From Moraxella cuniculi DSM 21768 (GTDB lineage Bacteria; Pseudomonadota; Gammaproteobacteria; Pseudomonadales; Moraxellaceae): DNA of 64,000 nucleotides. Position numbers and translations under genes: made by a program. The stretch spans positions 26,587-90,586 of the forward strand of contig NZ_FTNU01000009.1 in assembly GCF_900156515.1 (NCBI RefSeq), written 5' to 3'. Below the pieces are notes generated by a model. That model worked only from the letters and a program-made list of their open reading frames with translations, made no database searches and was not told the origin of the DNA. Shown here in pieces: positions 56,469 through 64,000 of this stretch (its first letter is position 1; every line of letters begins with the position of its first letter).

Positions 56469-56894
56469 ATGGAGTTTATTTTGGAACGCTGGTTTGAATT
56501 TATGGGCAACCACCCTGTATTGTTTGGGCTGTTGGCAGTGCTTATCATTGCTTTTTTTGCCATCGAGGGCAAACGCAGTGGTCGCAAGGTCTCACCCAAT
56601 GAACTTGGGTTGTTGGTAAATAACCAAAACGCTCGCATTATTGATATTCGTGCCGCCAACAAATTTGCCGCAGGTCATATCACAGGCAGCCAAAATATCC
56701 CTTTTGGCGAGCTAAAAAATCGCCTAACCGAGTTGCAGGCAATTCAAGTGCCTGTGATTATCGTTTGTGATATTGGCATGCAAGCGGGTGCTGCTGTACA
56801 GCTTATCAATCGCCCAAACTTCATGCGTCTGGCAGGCGGCATTCAGGGTTATCAAGCGGCAGGTTTACCATTGGTCGGTGCCAAGAAAAAATAA
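56469..56894 (+). CDS. rhodanese-like domain membrane protein
   Basis: A protein of about 140 residues. One N-terminal helix (FGLLAVLIIAFFAI) is followed by a rhodanese domain from about residue 40 (RIIDIRAANKFAAGHITGSQ) with the active-site loop VIIVCDIGMQAGAA carrying a cysteine. The start is either the ATG at 56469, with no ribosome-binding site, or a TTG at 56481 that has GGAG six bases upstream; I think the TTG (MERWFEFMG) is the likelier one. It resembles YibN, which also lies before grxC and secB in E. coli. Confidence 0.86.
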   Translation: MEFILERWFEFMGNHPVLFGLLAVLIIAFFAIEGKRSGRKVSPNELGLLVNNQNARIIDIRAANKFAAGHITGSQNIPFGELKNRLTELQAIQVPVIIVCDIGMQAGAAVQLINRPNFMRLAGGIQGYQAAGLPLVGAKKK

Positions 56895-57022
56895 TCCATA
56901 CGCCTTTTATGCACCCAAGGCGAGTCTGGCTTGAAATTTGCCGTCTTGTCCCCATACTAATTAATACACCAAATTCATGCAAGAGTTCATGAATTGGCAT
57001 TGTAAATAAATTTGGATTTTTT

Positions 57023-57280
57023 ATGAAAACTGTAACCATCTACACCACCGCCACCTGCCCTTATTGCATTGCTGCCAAGCAGCTGCTTAACAGCAAATCG
57101 GTTGCGTTTGATGAGATTGATTTTCGTGGACTAACAGATGACGAACGCCAGCAGTTATCAGACAAAACAAAAGGCTATCGCACTGTACCACAGATTTTTA
57201 TTGGTGATGAGTTCGTTGGTGGTTTTGACCAACTCAATGCCTTAAACAACGCAGGCAAACTTGATCAGTTGCTTGCTTAA
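57023..57280 (+). CDS. grxC: glutaredoxin 3
   Basis: An 85-residue thiol-disulfide oxidoreductase. The active site is ATCPYCIAAK with Cys12 and Cys15. GYRTVPQIFIGDEFVGGFDQL supplies the cis-proline and glutathione-binding residues. It stands between the rhodanese gene and secB, the classical yibN-grxC-secB order. Confidence 0.96.
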   Translation: MKTVTIYTTATCPYCIAAKQLLNSKSVAFDEIDFRGLTDDERQQLSDKTKGYRTVPQIFIGDEFVGGFDQLNALNNAGKLDQLLA

Positions 57281-57305
57281 CCATTTTTAATTTAAGGAAA
57301 ATATT

Positions 57306-57758
57306 ATGTCAGATGAACTAAATCAACCACAATTGGGGCTTGAGCGTATCTACACCAAAGACATTTCATTTGAAGTGCCAAACACCGAAGTATTTACCAA
57401 GCCATGGCAGCCAGAAACCGATGTTACAGTCGCAACCAGCGTCAATGATCTTGATGAAGATTATAAAGAAGTGGTGCTAAATGTCAGCGTTACTGCAAAA
57501 CTTGACAACAGCGTTGCGTTCATCGCCGAAGTACAGCAGGCAGGCATTTTCTTACTAAAAAATATCCCAGAGGCTGATTTGCCACACCTGCTACAAGCCT
57601 ACTGCCCAAATATTTTATTCCCTTATGCACGCGAGGCCATCAGCGACATCGTAACTCGTGGCAGTTTCCCACAGCTTTTGCTTGCCCCTGTGAATTTTGA
57701 ACAGGCATTCTTACAAAGCCAGTTGGCAAACGAAGACGCAGACAACGCTGATGCCTAA
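57306..57758 (+). CDS. secB: protein-export chaperone SecB
   Basis: A 150-residue cytosolic tetrameric chaperone that keeps preproteins unfolded and hands them to SecA. Conserved segments: [38 protein letters not shown], and [29 protein letters not shown]. An acidic C-terminal tail follows. AAGGAAAA precedes the ATG. It is 25 bases after grxC and has its own terminator. Confidence 0.96.
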   Translation: MSDELNQPQLGLERIYTKDISFEVPNTEVFTKPWQPETDVTVATSVNDLDEDYKEVVLNVSVTAKLDNSVAFIAEVQQAGIFLLKNIPEADLPHLLQAYCPNILFPYAREAISDIVTRGSFPQLLLAPVNFEQAFLQSQLANEDADNADA

Positions 57759-57764
57759 AATCAC

Positions 57765-57792
57765 AAAAGCTCGATACCCATCGGGCTTTTTT
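57765..57792 (+). terminator. terminator after secB
   Basis: AAAGCTCGAT and ATCGGGCTTT form a 10-base stem (one G-T pair) around ACCC, followed by TTTATT. Confidence 0.8.
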
Positions 57793-57907
57793 ATTGCAGC
57801 CATTTGACAAATAGTGATAAATAAATGCCGCACGCAAGTAATGCTTGCATAAATTGCACAATAATGCTAATTTTAGCATACTGTATTTTGTTAATTTTGA
57901 GCAATCC

Positions 57908-59303
<1,396 letters not shown>

Positions 59304-59313
59304 ACAAGTTTTC

Positions 59314-60018
59314 TTATGACAACAATGCATTCCAAGTAGCCATCTGCCAAGCATAAATGCTCACCAACACCACAGCAGAAATCACCCACGGCAACCATTG
59401 ATGCTTGGCAAGGCGATGAAGCAGTGTATACAACACCCCCGCCGTTACACCAACCAAACTGCCACCAATATGCCCTGCATTACTAATGCCATCAACAGCA
59501 AATCCCATCAGCAGATTTATCGCCATCGTAATGGCAAGCCCTTTGGTATTTAGCACATAGCCAACAGGTGTTTTGCACATAGCCAAGATTAACAAAAATG
59601 CCCCAATGCCCATAATGCCACCCGATGCACCTGCCGTCAGTGTTGGCATTTTGCCCAGCTGCCACATTTGCCACGCCTCATAATTGACCAACAGACTGCC
59701 GCCCATCACCGACAACAAAAACAAGCCAAGCAATCGCAAACCGCCCAAAATCATCTCGGCTGCTTGCCCCAAATAATACATGGCAAAGCTATTAAACAAC
59801 AGATGCAAAATCCCAATGTGCAAAAAACCACTGCTGACAAGTCGCCACGGCTCATGCAAGGTCGCTGGCAAAAAATTCGCCCCAAAACGCAGCAAATCCG
59901 CCATGCTTGGATCATCAATCCGAACACCAAGCAGGCTTTGTATCACCATAACCAACACAAAGCCTGCTATCAGCAACAAAGTAACTGGTGCGGCTTGCCA
60001 CAGCATCTTGATATTCAC
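59314..60018 (-). CDS. rhomboid family intramembrane serine protease
   Basis: A 234-residue membrane protein with six to seven helices. The catalytic serine lies in TAGASGGIMGIGAF (Ser132) and the histidine in SNAGHIGGSLVG (His183). The helix-2 motif GFLHIGILHLLFNSFAM is also present, so it should be an active rhomboid. Substrates are unknown. It sits between argB (convergent) and a potassium-channel gene (same strand). Confidence 0.9.
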   Translation of the reverse strand: MNIKMLWQAAPVTLLLIAGFVLVMVIQSLLGVRIDDPSMADLLRFGANFLPATLHEPWRLVSSGFLHIGILHLLFNSFAMYYLGQAAEMILGGLRLLGLFLLSVMGGSLLVNYEAWQMWQLGKMPTLTAGASGGIMGIGAFLLILAMCKTPVGYVLNTKGLAITMAINLLMGFAVDGISNAGHIGGSLVGVTAGVLYTLLHRLAKHQWLPWVISAVVLVSIYAWQMATWNALLS

Positions 60019-60045
60019 TTTTGATTATCCAATAATTAATTTTAG

Positions 60046-60870
60046 CTAAATATGCAAATCATGCCCGCACCGATCACAAAATTGTGCATTGGTTGCATGG
60101 CCAAACTTGCCACAATTCGGGCAGGAAATGGGCTGTAGTTGTGGTCGCATGGTGCGAGTAAGCTCGGCAGTAAAAATCCCTGTCGGCACAGCGATGATTG
60201 CATAACCTGTAATCATCACCATGCTTGCTATCGCCTGACCCAGTGGCGTTTTTGGGGAAATATCGCCATAGCCGACTGTTGTTAGCGTTACCACTGCCCA
60301 ATAAATCGACAAAGGAATGCTGGTAAAGCCATTTTCAGGCCCTTCGATGACATACAGCACCGAACCAAAAATCGTTACAAGCAGTAGCAGTGATAAGAAA
60401 AATACCGTAATCTTATGCTGACTGGTCTTAAAGGCGGCTGCCAAAAATCCTGCTTGCTGCATATAAGATTTTAGGCGAAATACACGAAAAATCCGCAAAA
60501 TTCGCAACACACGCACCACCAACAGATACTGCGTACCAGCAAAAATTAGGCTTAGGTAGCTTGGCAATACCGCAAGCAAATCCACCATACCAAAAAAACT
60601 TGTCGCATAACGGCGGCGGTTTGGCGATGAATAAACTCTTAAGATATACTCAATAGTAAATAAAACAGTAAAAAACCATTCGGCAATAAAAAACAACCGC
60701 CCATACTGCAATCGCAGGTACAGCACGCTATCAAGCATCACCACCAAGACGCTTGCGATAATTGCCATTAAAATCAGCACATCGAACAATTTACCTGCTG
60801 GAGTGTCTGTGCCTTCGATGATGATGTGTATTTTTTCTTTTAAGGAAAGCTGATGAGAATGATGTGGCAT
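60046..60870 (-). CDS. voltage-gated potassium channel with C-terminal zinc ribbon
   Basis: A 274-residue protein with six transmembrane segments. The S4 helix is LLVVRVLRILRIFRVFRLK (residues about 116-134), with regularly spaced arginines. The pore loop contains the selectivity filter TLTTVGYGDISPKT (TVGYGD at 198-203). After the last helix, two CxxC pairs (Cys250/253 and Cys265/268: SCPNCGKFG and FCDRCGHDL) form a zinc ribbon. The gene lies 27 bases upstream of the rhomboid gene in the same orientation. Confidence 0.9.
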   Translation of the reverse strand: MPHHSHQLSLKEKIHIIIEGTDTPAGKLFDVLILMAIIASVLVVMLDSVLYLRLQYGRLFFIAEWFFTVLFTIEYILRVYSSPNRRRYATSFFGMVDLLAVLPSYLSLIFAGTQYLLVVRVLRILRIFRVFRLKSYMQQAGFLAAAFKTSQHKITVFFLSLLLLVTIFGSVLYVIEGPENGFTSIPLSIYWAVVTLTTVGYGDISPKTPLGQAIASMVMITGYAIIAVPTGIFTAELTRTMRPQLQPISCPNCGKFGHATNAQFCDRCGHDLHI

Positions 60871-60944
60871 AAACCAAAATCAGTGGATGAAATTTAGCAT
60901 ATTTTAGCCGAAAATTCACCAAATGAACAGTCTGCGTTGTAATT

Positions 60945-60973
60945 AAAAAACCACCTGCTTGCAGATGGTTTTT
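60945..60973 (-). terminator. terminator after the FMN reductase gene
   Basis: AAAAACCACCTGC and GCAGATGGTTTTT pair with one mismatch and a short loop, with T-runs on either side. It ends the FMN reductase gene before the channel gene promoter region. Confidence 0.7.
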
Positions 60974-61001
60974 AAGATAACTATATAATTAAATAAATAG
61001 T

Positions 61002-61547
61002 TTAGAATTTTTCAATAAATTCTGCAAAAGCATTGGCAAAACCCTGCAAAGTTGCCTTGCCTTTTTCTGATACCAGTTCGCCTTGTTCGTTAAACGCCCC
61101 TGCAAAAATATCACCAACATTGGCTGCAAATGGCAGTGTTGGCATATTCAACGCAGGACCCGTTGCCAATGTACGCAGCTGATCGGTTACTCGTGGGCTG
61201 GCACCCGCATTCACGCTCATCAATGCCAAAGGCTTGCCCGTCCATGCACTCTGCCCCATTGGGCGTGAACCGATATCAATGGCATTTTTTAGCATCGCTG
61301 ACGCTCCGCCATTATGCTCAGGGCTAATCCAAAGCACCGCATCCGCTGCCTTGATCGCCGCACGAAATTCATCATAAGCAGGCACGCTTTTGGTATCCAA
61401 ATCACGATCATAAAGTGGCAGATGGGCGATTGGTACGATGGTGAATTGCAGCGATTGCGGAGCAACCGTTTGTAAATAATCAAAAGCCCAGCGATTGACA
61501 GAATTCTGACTGGCACTACCAATGAGTACCGCGACTTGCTTGGTCAT
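61002..61547 (-). CDS. NAD(P)H-dependent FMN reductase family protein
   Basis: A 181-residue flavodoxin-fold oxidoreductase. The phosphate loop of FMN binding is VAVLIGSASQNSVNRWAF. LWISPEHNGGASAMLKNAIDIGSRP is the central conserved piece (PEHNGG motif). It is the size of the YieF/ArsH-like quinone/chromate reductase group. It is divergent from a LysR-type gene with a perfect palindrome between them, so it is probably regulated by that protein. Confidence 0.88.
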   Translation of the reverse strand: MTKQVAVLIGSASQNSVNRWAFDYLQTVAPQSLQFTIVPIAHLPLYDRDLDTKSVPAYDEFRAAIKAADAVLWISPEHNGGASAMLKNAIDIGSRPMGQSAWTGKPLALMSVNAGASPRVTDQLRTLATGPALNMPTLPFAANVGDIFAGAFNEQGELVSEKGKATLQGFANAFAEFIEKF

Positions 61548-61593
61548 GTTTTTCTCCGATAGATTTTAACAATGGTGGTTTTTGGTTTTGCCC

Positions 61594-61622
61594 ATTATGC
61601 CAACAAACCATACAAACCACAA
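61594..61622 (-). promoter_or_regulatory. putative promoter of the FMN reductase gene
   Basis: On the minus strand TTGTGG (61622-61617), a 17-base spacer and CATAAT (61599-61594). A start point near 61587 follows. The palindrome at 61643-61658 would then be centred near -64. Confidence 0.5.
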
Positions 61623-61642
61623 GCGGATTTTGGCAAAATAAT

Positions 61643-61658
61643 TTTGCAAATTTGCAAA
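61643..61658. promoter_or_regulatory. perfect 16-base palindrome, candidate LysR-type operator
   Basis: TTTGCAAATTTGCAAA, a perfect palindrome that also contains the T-N11-A pattern of LysR-type binding sites. It lies in the divergent spacer, at about -64 relative to the FMN reductase promoter, the usual place for such sites. Confidence 0.55.
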
Positions 61659-61714
61659 GATAAGCTGTCATTTATTAAACAGCTCAAACAAAAACCCCTT
61701 AAAAATTGCTTTTA

Positions 61715-61742
61715 TTAAGAAAAATCGCTACACTTGTATAAA
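61715..61742 (+). promoter_or_regulatory. putative promoter of the LysR-type gene
   Basis: TTAAGA (61715-61720), a 16-base spacer and TATAAA (61737-61742), 17 bases before the ATG at 61759. Confidence 0.45.
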
Positions 61743-61758
61743 TTTTTGGATAGCTATT

Positions 61759-62625
61759 ATGAATCAGCCCAGTTTAGATGATATTCGCTTATTTGTTTCG
61801 GTGGTGCAAGCAGGCAGCCTAAGCCAAGCTGCACAATTGACTGGCGTTGATGTTTCTCGGCTTAGTAGACGGCTTACCCAACTAGAAAATGCACTTGGCA
61901 CACAACTCATCAATCGTGGCAAAAAAGGCATCAGCACCAATGAGCTTGGTGAGCAATTCTTTATCCATGCGATTAAAATGCTCCAAGAAGCAGATACCGC
62001 CATTGACAGTATTCGCAAAGGTTTGGCTCGCCCTGCTGGCTTGTTGCGTATCTCGATTGCCACCGACATCGCCCATCAATACCTGCTGCCAGTGCTTGAT
62101 GACTATTTGGTAAGCCACCCAGATGTTAGAATTGAATTAAATCTAAATCAAGAAAAAATTAATATAATCCAAGACGGTATAGACATCGCCATTCGCGTTG
62201 GTGCGATCAATAATGACAATGCCGTTGCTCGCGTTTGGCAAATGGTAGAATTTGGCATCTATGCCACAGCGGACTATCTGGCATCTCATGGCACGCCACA
62301 AACACCCGATGAACTGCACCAGCACAAAATCATCGCCCAAACAATGAGTCTGCCTTGGCACTTTCAAAAAGGGCTACAGAGCATCAGCATCACCCCTGAC
62401 AGTTATTTTGGTTGTAATGATTTTACCATCACCGACCAGATGATTGTCAATGGTCTAGGTATCGGCAAGATGAACAAAAAATCTGCAGCTTGCCACCCAA
62501 ACCTTGTCGCTGTATTGACAGATTGGCACATCGCAACACAGCCCGTCTCTTTGGTTTATTATAAAAATCGTGGAACAACCCCTGTGATACAAAGTTTTAT
62601 TCATTGGCTATTAAACAAAACTTAA
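61759..62625 (+). CDS. LysR-type transcriptional regulator
   Basis: A 288-residue regulator. The N-terminal winged helix-turn-helix is DDIRLFVSVVQAGSLSQAAQLTG and VSRLSRRLTQLENALGTQLINR (extracts). The effector-binding domain follows from about residue 90, with ARVWQMVEFGIYATADYLASHGTP. It is divergent from the FMN reductase gene and likely controls it; the inducer is unknown. Confidence 0.93.
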   Translation: MNQPSLDDIRLFVSVVQAGSLSQAAQLTGVDVSRLSRRLTQLENALGTQLINRGKKGISTNELGEQFFIHAIKMLQEADTAIDSIRKGLARPAGLLRISIATDIAHQYLLPVLDDYLVSHPDVRIELNLNQEKINIIQDGIDIAIRVGAINNDNAVARVWQMVEFGIYATADYLASHGTPQTPDELHQHKIIAQTMSLPWHFQKGLQSISITPDSYFGCNDFTITDQMIVNGLGIGKMNKKSAACHPNLVAVLTDWHIATQPVSLVYYKNRGTTPVIQSFIHWLLNKT

Positions 62626-62641
62626 AACAATCCAAATAAAA

Positions 62642-62665
62642 AGCTGCCAATTGGCAGCTAATTTT
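62642..62665. terminator. bidirectional terminator-like palindrome
   Basis: AGCTGCCAATTGGCAGCT (62642-62659), a perfect 18-base palindrome followed by AATTTTAT. It lies between the convergent LysR-type and META-domain genes. Confidence 0.6.
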
Positions 62666-62703
62666 ATAAACAAAACACATAACGGCAAACTTAGAAAGCG
62701 GCA

Positions 62704-63606
62704 TTATTGAGCATTGATAATTTCACTTTCGACAATGCTGTCAAAAACATAGTATGGATTTTCTTTACCATCTGGGTTATTGTAGGCATTTAGGCGGATG
62801 ATTTGTCGCACATTGCCCTGATGGTTAAAACCGTGTATCTTGCCATAAAAAGTTCGCCAAGCTCCAGCACCCACCTTAATACCTTCGGCATTATAATTCA
62901 CCTTGCGTATTTTGAGGCACATTTTATCGCCACCTGTGGTATCCACACAATTGACCGTTTCTGGATCAATTTCCCAGTACAGACGCACAGGCTCACCAAA
63001 GCGGATATTGTTTTTTAATACGCCTTGCCAAATCAGCACCTCAACCCCTTTTTGCTGCACCAAAGTTGCGGTTTGCTCATCAGGATTATTGGCAAATCTT
63101 AGGCGAGACTGGGCTAATGCATTGGTAAATTTATCCTCAATTTGATTTAATGTAAGCTGACCATTATTGGCATTGTTGCAACTCATCATTGTTGCACCGA
63201 TGGAATTTAGCGAAATAACACCCTCATTAAGTTGATAGCTGCTGCGATAATTATTACAACCCAAACTATATGAAACCAAATTGTCGCCAAAATTCATTGT
63301 CGCCGACCGCTTGGCAATGATCGACTCATAACGCTCAATTGGTGCACCCTGCATCTGTGCCGACACCAAAACCCAGTCGTACTTTGCTAATTCAGCAGAA
63401 TTTGCTGGTTGGTATTTATCAGCAACATCATCAAAATTTTTTAGCTTTGGTTCATTTTCCTGTTTGTTTTTTTGAACCTTAATATCATACACCGCCCCAT
63501 TGACCGCATCGCCGACCTTATAACAGCCACCCAGCAAAGCAGTTGCCGTCAAAACGGTTGCAAAAAATATGATCGATGGTGAAAATGTCAAGGCTCGGGT
63601 TTTCAT
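62704..63606 (-). CDS. lipoprotein with META (HslJ-like) and DUF4377 domains
   Basis: A 300-residue exported lipoprotein. The signal peptide ends in the lipobox ALLGGC (Cys28). A META/HslJ-like domain spans about residues 72-165 (KYDWVLVSAQMQGAPIERYE, LVSYSLGCNNYRSSYQL, IGATMMSCNN). The C-terminal part from about 190, with WQGVL and FYGKIHGFNHQGN, resembles DUF4377. Similar two-domain proteins are found in Moraxellaceae, function unknown. It acts at the cell envelope. Confidence 0.8.
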   Translation of the reverse strand: MKTRALTFSPSIIFFATVLTATALLGGCYKVGDAVNGAVYDIKVQKNKQENEPKLKNFDDVADKYQPANSAELAKYDWVLVSAQMQGAPIERYESIIAKRSATMNFGDNLVSYSLGCNNYRSSYQLNEGVISLNSIGATMMSCNNANNGQLTLNQIEDKFTNALAQSRLRFANNPDEQTATLVQQKGVEVLIWQGVLKNNIRFGEPVRLYWEIDPETVNCVDTTGGDKMCLKIRKVNYNAEGIKVGAGAWRTFYGKIHGFNHQGNVRQIIRLNAYNNPDGKENPYYVFDSIVESEIINAQ

Positions 63607-63900
63607 GTTTGTCTTGCCGATTGGTGAAATGTCTGTGTATCAACCGCACCCACTGGTGCAATACTAAGAATGGGCAGTTAACGGTTGTTCTGTTTTTATT
63701 GTATCATTTTTAATGAATCAATTGTAGCAATAACTCCATATTTTTTGTAATACTTATTAGCAAAGTTGTAGCGTTTTGTAAATTTGACAAACCAATCCAA
63801 ACTATTATATATGATTAAATACAAGTTTAATTATATAATAAAGTTATTGCACCATATCAGCATAAAAATAAACTCTTTTCTTATGGCAATAAAAAACCCC
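63607..63900. other. AT-rich region between the META lipoprotein gene and the IS end
   Basis: About 294 AT-rich bases. They contain the 18-base repeat (63783-63800) that also occurs at 41503, and a loose inverted repeat TTATTGC/GCAATAA close to the IS. No gene is evident. Confidence 0.5.
63783..63800 (+). repeat. 18-base direct repeat, copy 2
   Basis: TTTGACAAACCAATCCAA, identical to 41503-41520 in the same orientation. Both copies are intergenic. Confidence 0.7.
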
Positions 63901-64000
63901 TGAATTGAACCGCACCCCAAAAGTTAGACATTCCACTACTAACTCTTGGGGTGCTTTCTATGGCAAAATACACACTTGATTTCAAGCTGTCTGTGATGGC
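63901..64000 (+). mobile_element. IS3-family insertion sequence, left end (truncated by window)
   Basis: The terminal sequence TGAACCGCACCCCAAAAGTT (from 63906, or a few bases earlier) and the adjacent ORF match the IS150 group of IS3 elements. A 16-base inverted repeat with one mismatch (63912-63927 with 63939-63954) lies between the end and the transposase ATG. The right end and any target-site duplication lie outside the window. Confidence 0.8.
63960..64000 (+). CDS. IS3-family transposase OrfA (partial)
   Basis: The ATG at 63960 starts MAKYTLDFKLSVMA, the N-terminal helix-turn-helix start typical of OrfA of IS150-type elements; the rest lies beyond the window. No ribosome-binding site is obvious; the preceding inverted repeat would fold in an RNA that reads in from outside. 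Confidence 0.75.
   Translation, partial: MAKYTLDFKLSVM

Overview
The window is a chromosomal segment of a gammaproteobacterium that looks like Moraxella or a close relative (Moraxellaceae). The reasons are an intermediate-to-low G+C content, a fused nuoCD, a GDSL-esterase autotransporter of the McaP type known from Moraxella catarrhalis, a lolD with a single lolC/E-like partner, and the ubiE-ubiJ-ubiB set. The species cannot be fixed from sequence alone. I see no rRNA, tRNA, CRISPR array or prophage. The only mobile element is the left end of an IS3-family insertion sequence cut off by the right edge.

Bases 1-21150 are dominated by the genes of respiratory complex I, all on the minus strand, but the operon is split into three parts: nuoA-nuoB, nuoCD, and nuoE-F-G-H-I-J-K-L-M. 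Between nuoB and nuoCD lie a small cysteine-containing protein, a C-terminally shortened GFA-family gene and an OsmC-like gene. Between nuoCD and nuoE lie about 5.5 kb of unrelated genes: two orphan AT-rich genes, two LysE-type exporters, a flavin-reductase-like protein and an MFS transporter, the last with a second LysE-type exporter on the opposite strand. Two small ORFs with good translation signals sit inside the nuo spacers: 39 codons between nuoA and nuoB, and 62 codons starting in an ATGA overlap with the end of nuoH. They are the best candidates here for something undescribed.

Bases 21300-36400 carry housekeeping and envelope genes: lolA, pdxH, glmM, an alpha/beta hydrolase with a CPBP membrane protease, the autotransporter esterase, orn, a DUF2062 protein, metK, a DUF3144 protein, lolD with its permease, an unknown 327-residue protein and a carboxylesterase. 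Lipoprotein trafficking (LolA, LolD, LolC/E-like) and sulfur/one-carbon metabolism (MetK) are represented.

Bases 36700-52800 hold a zinc metallopeptidase with a DUF815 ATPase, RNase Z, Mn-type superoxide dismutase, ubiquinone biosynthesis (ubiE-ubiJ-ubiB, and ubiH further on), dcd, a DUF294 signalling-type protein paired with a DnaQ-like exonuclease, lrgA-lrgB and an MFS exporter.

Bases 53000-64000 hold rep, rsgA, a rhodanese-grxC-secB run, dut-argB, a rhomboid protease, a potassium channel with a zinc ribbon, an FMN reductase divergent from a LysR regulator with a perfect palindrome between them, a META/DUF4377 lipoprotein, and the IS end. Several promoters (nuoA, pdxH, glmM, the carboxylesterase) share an extended -10 form, TGnTATAAT.
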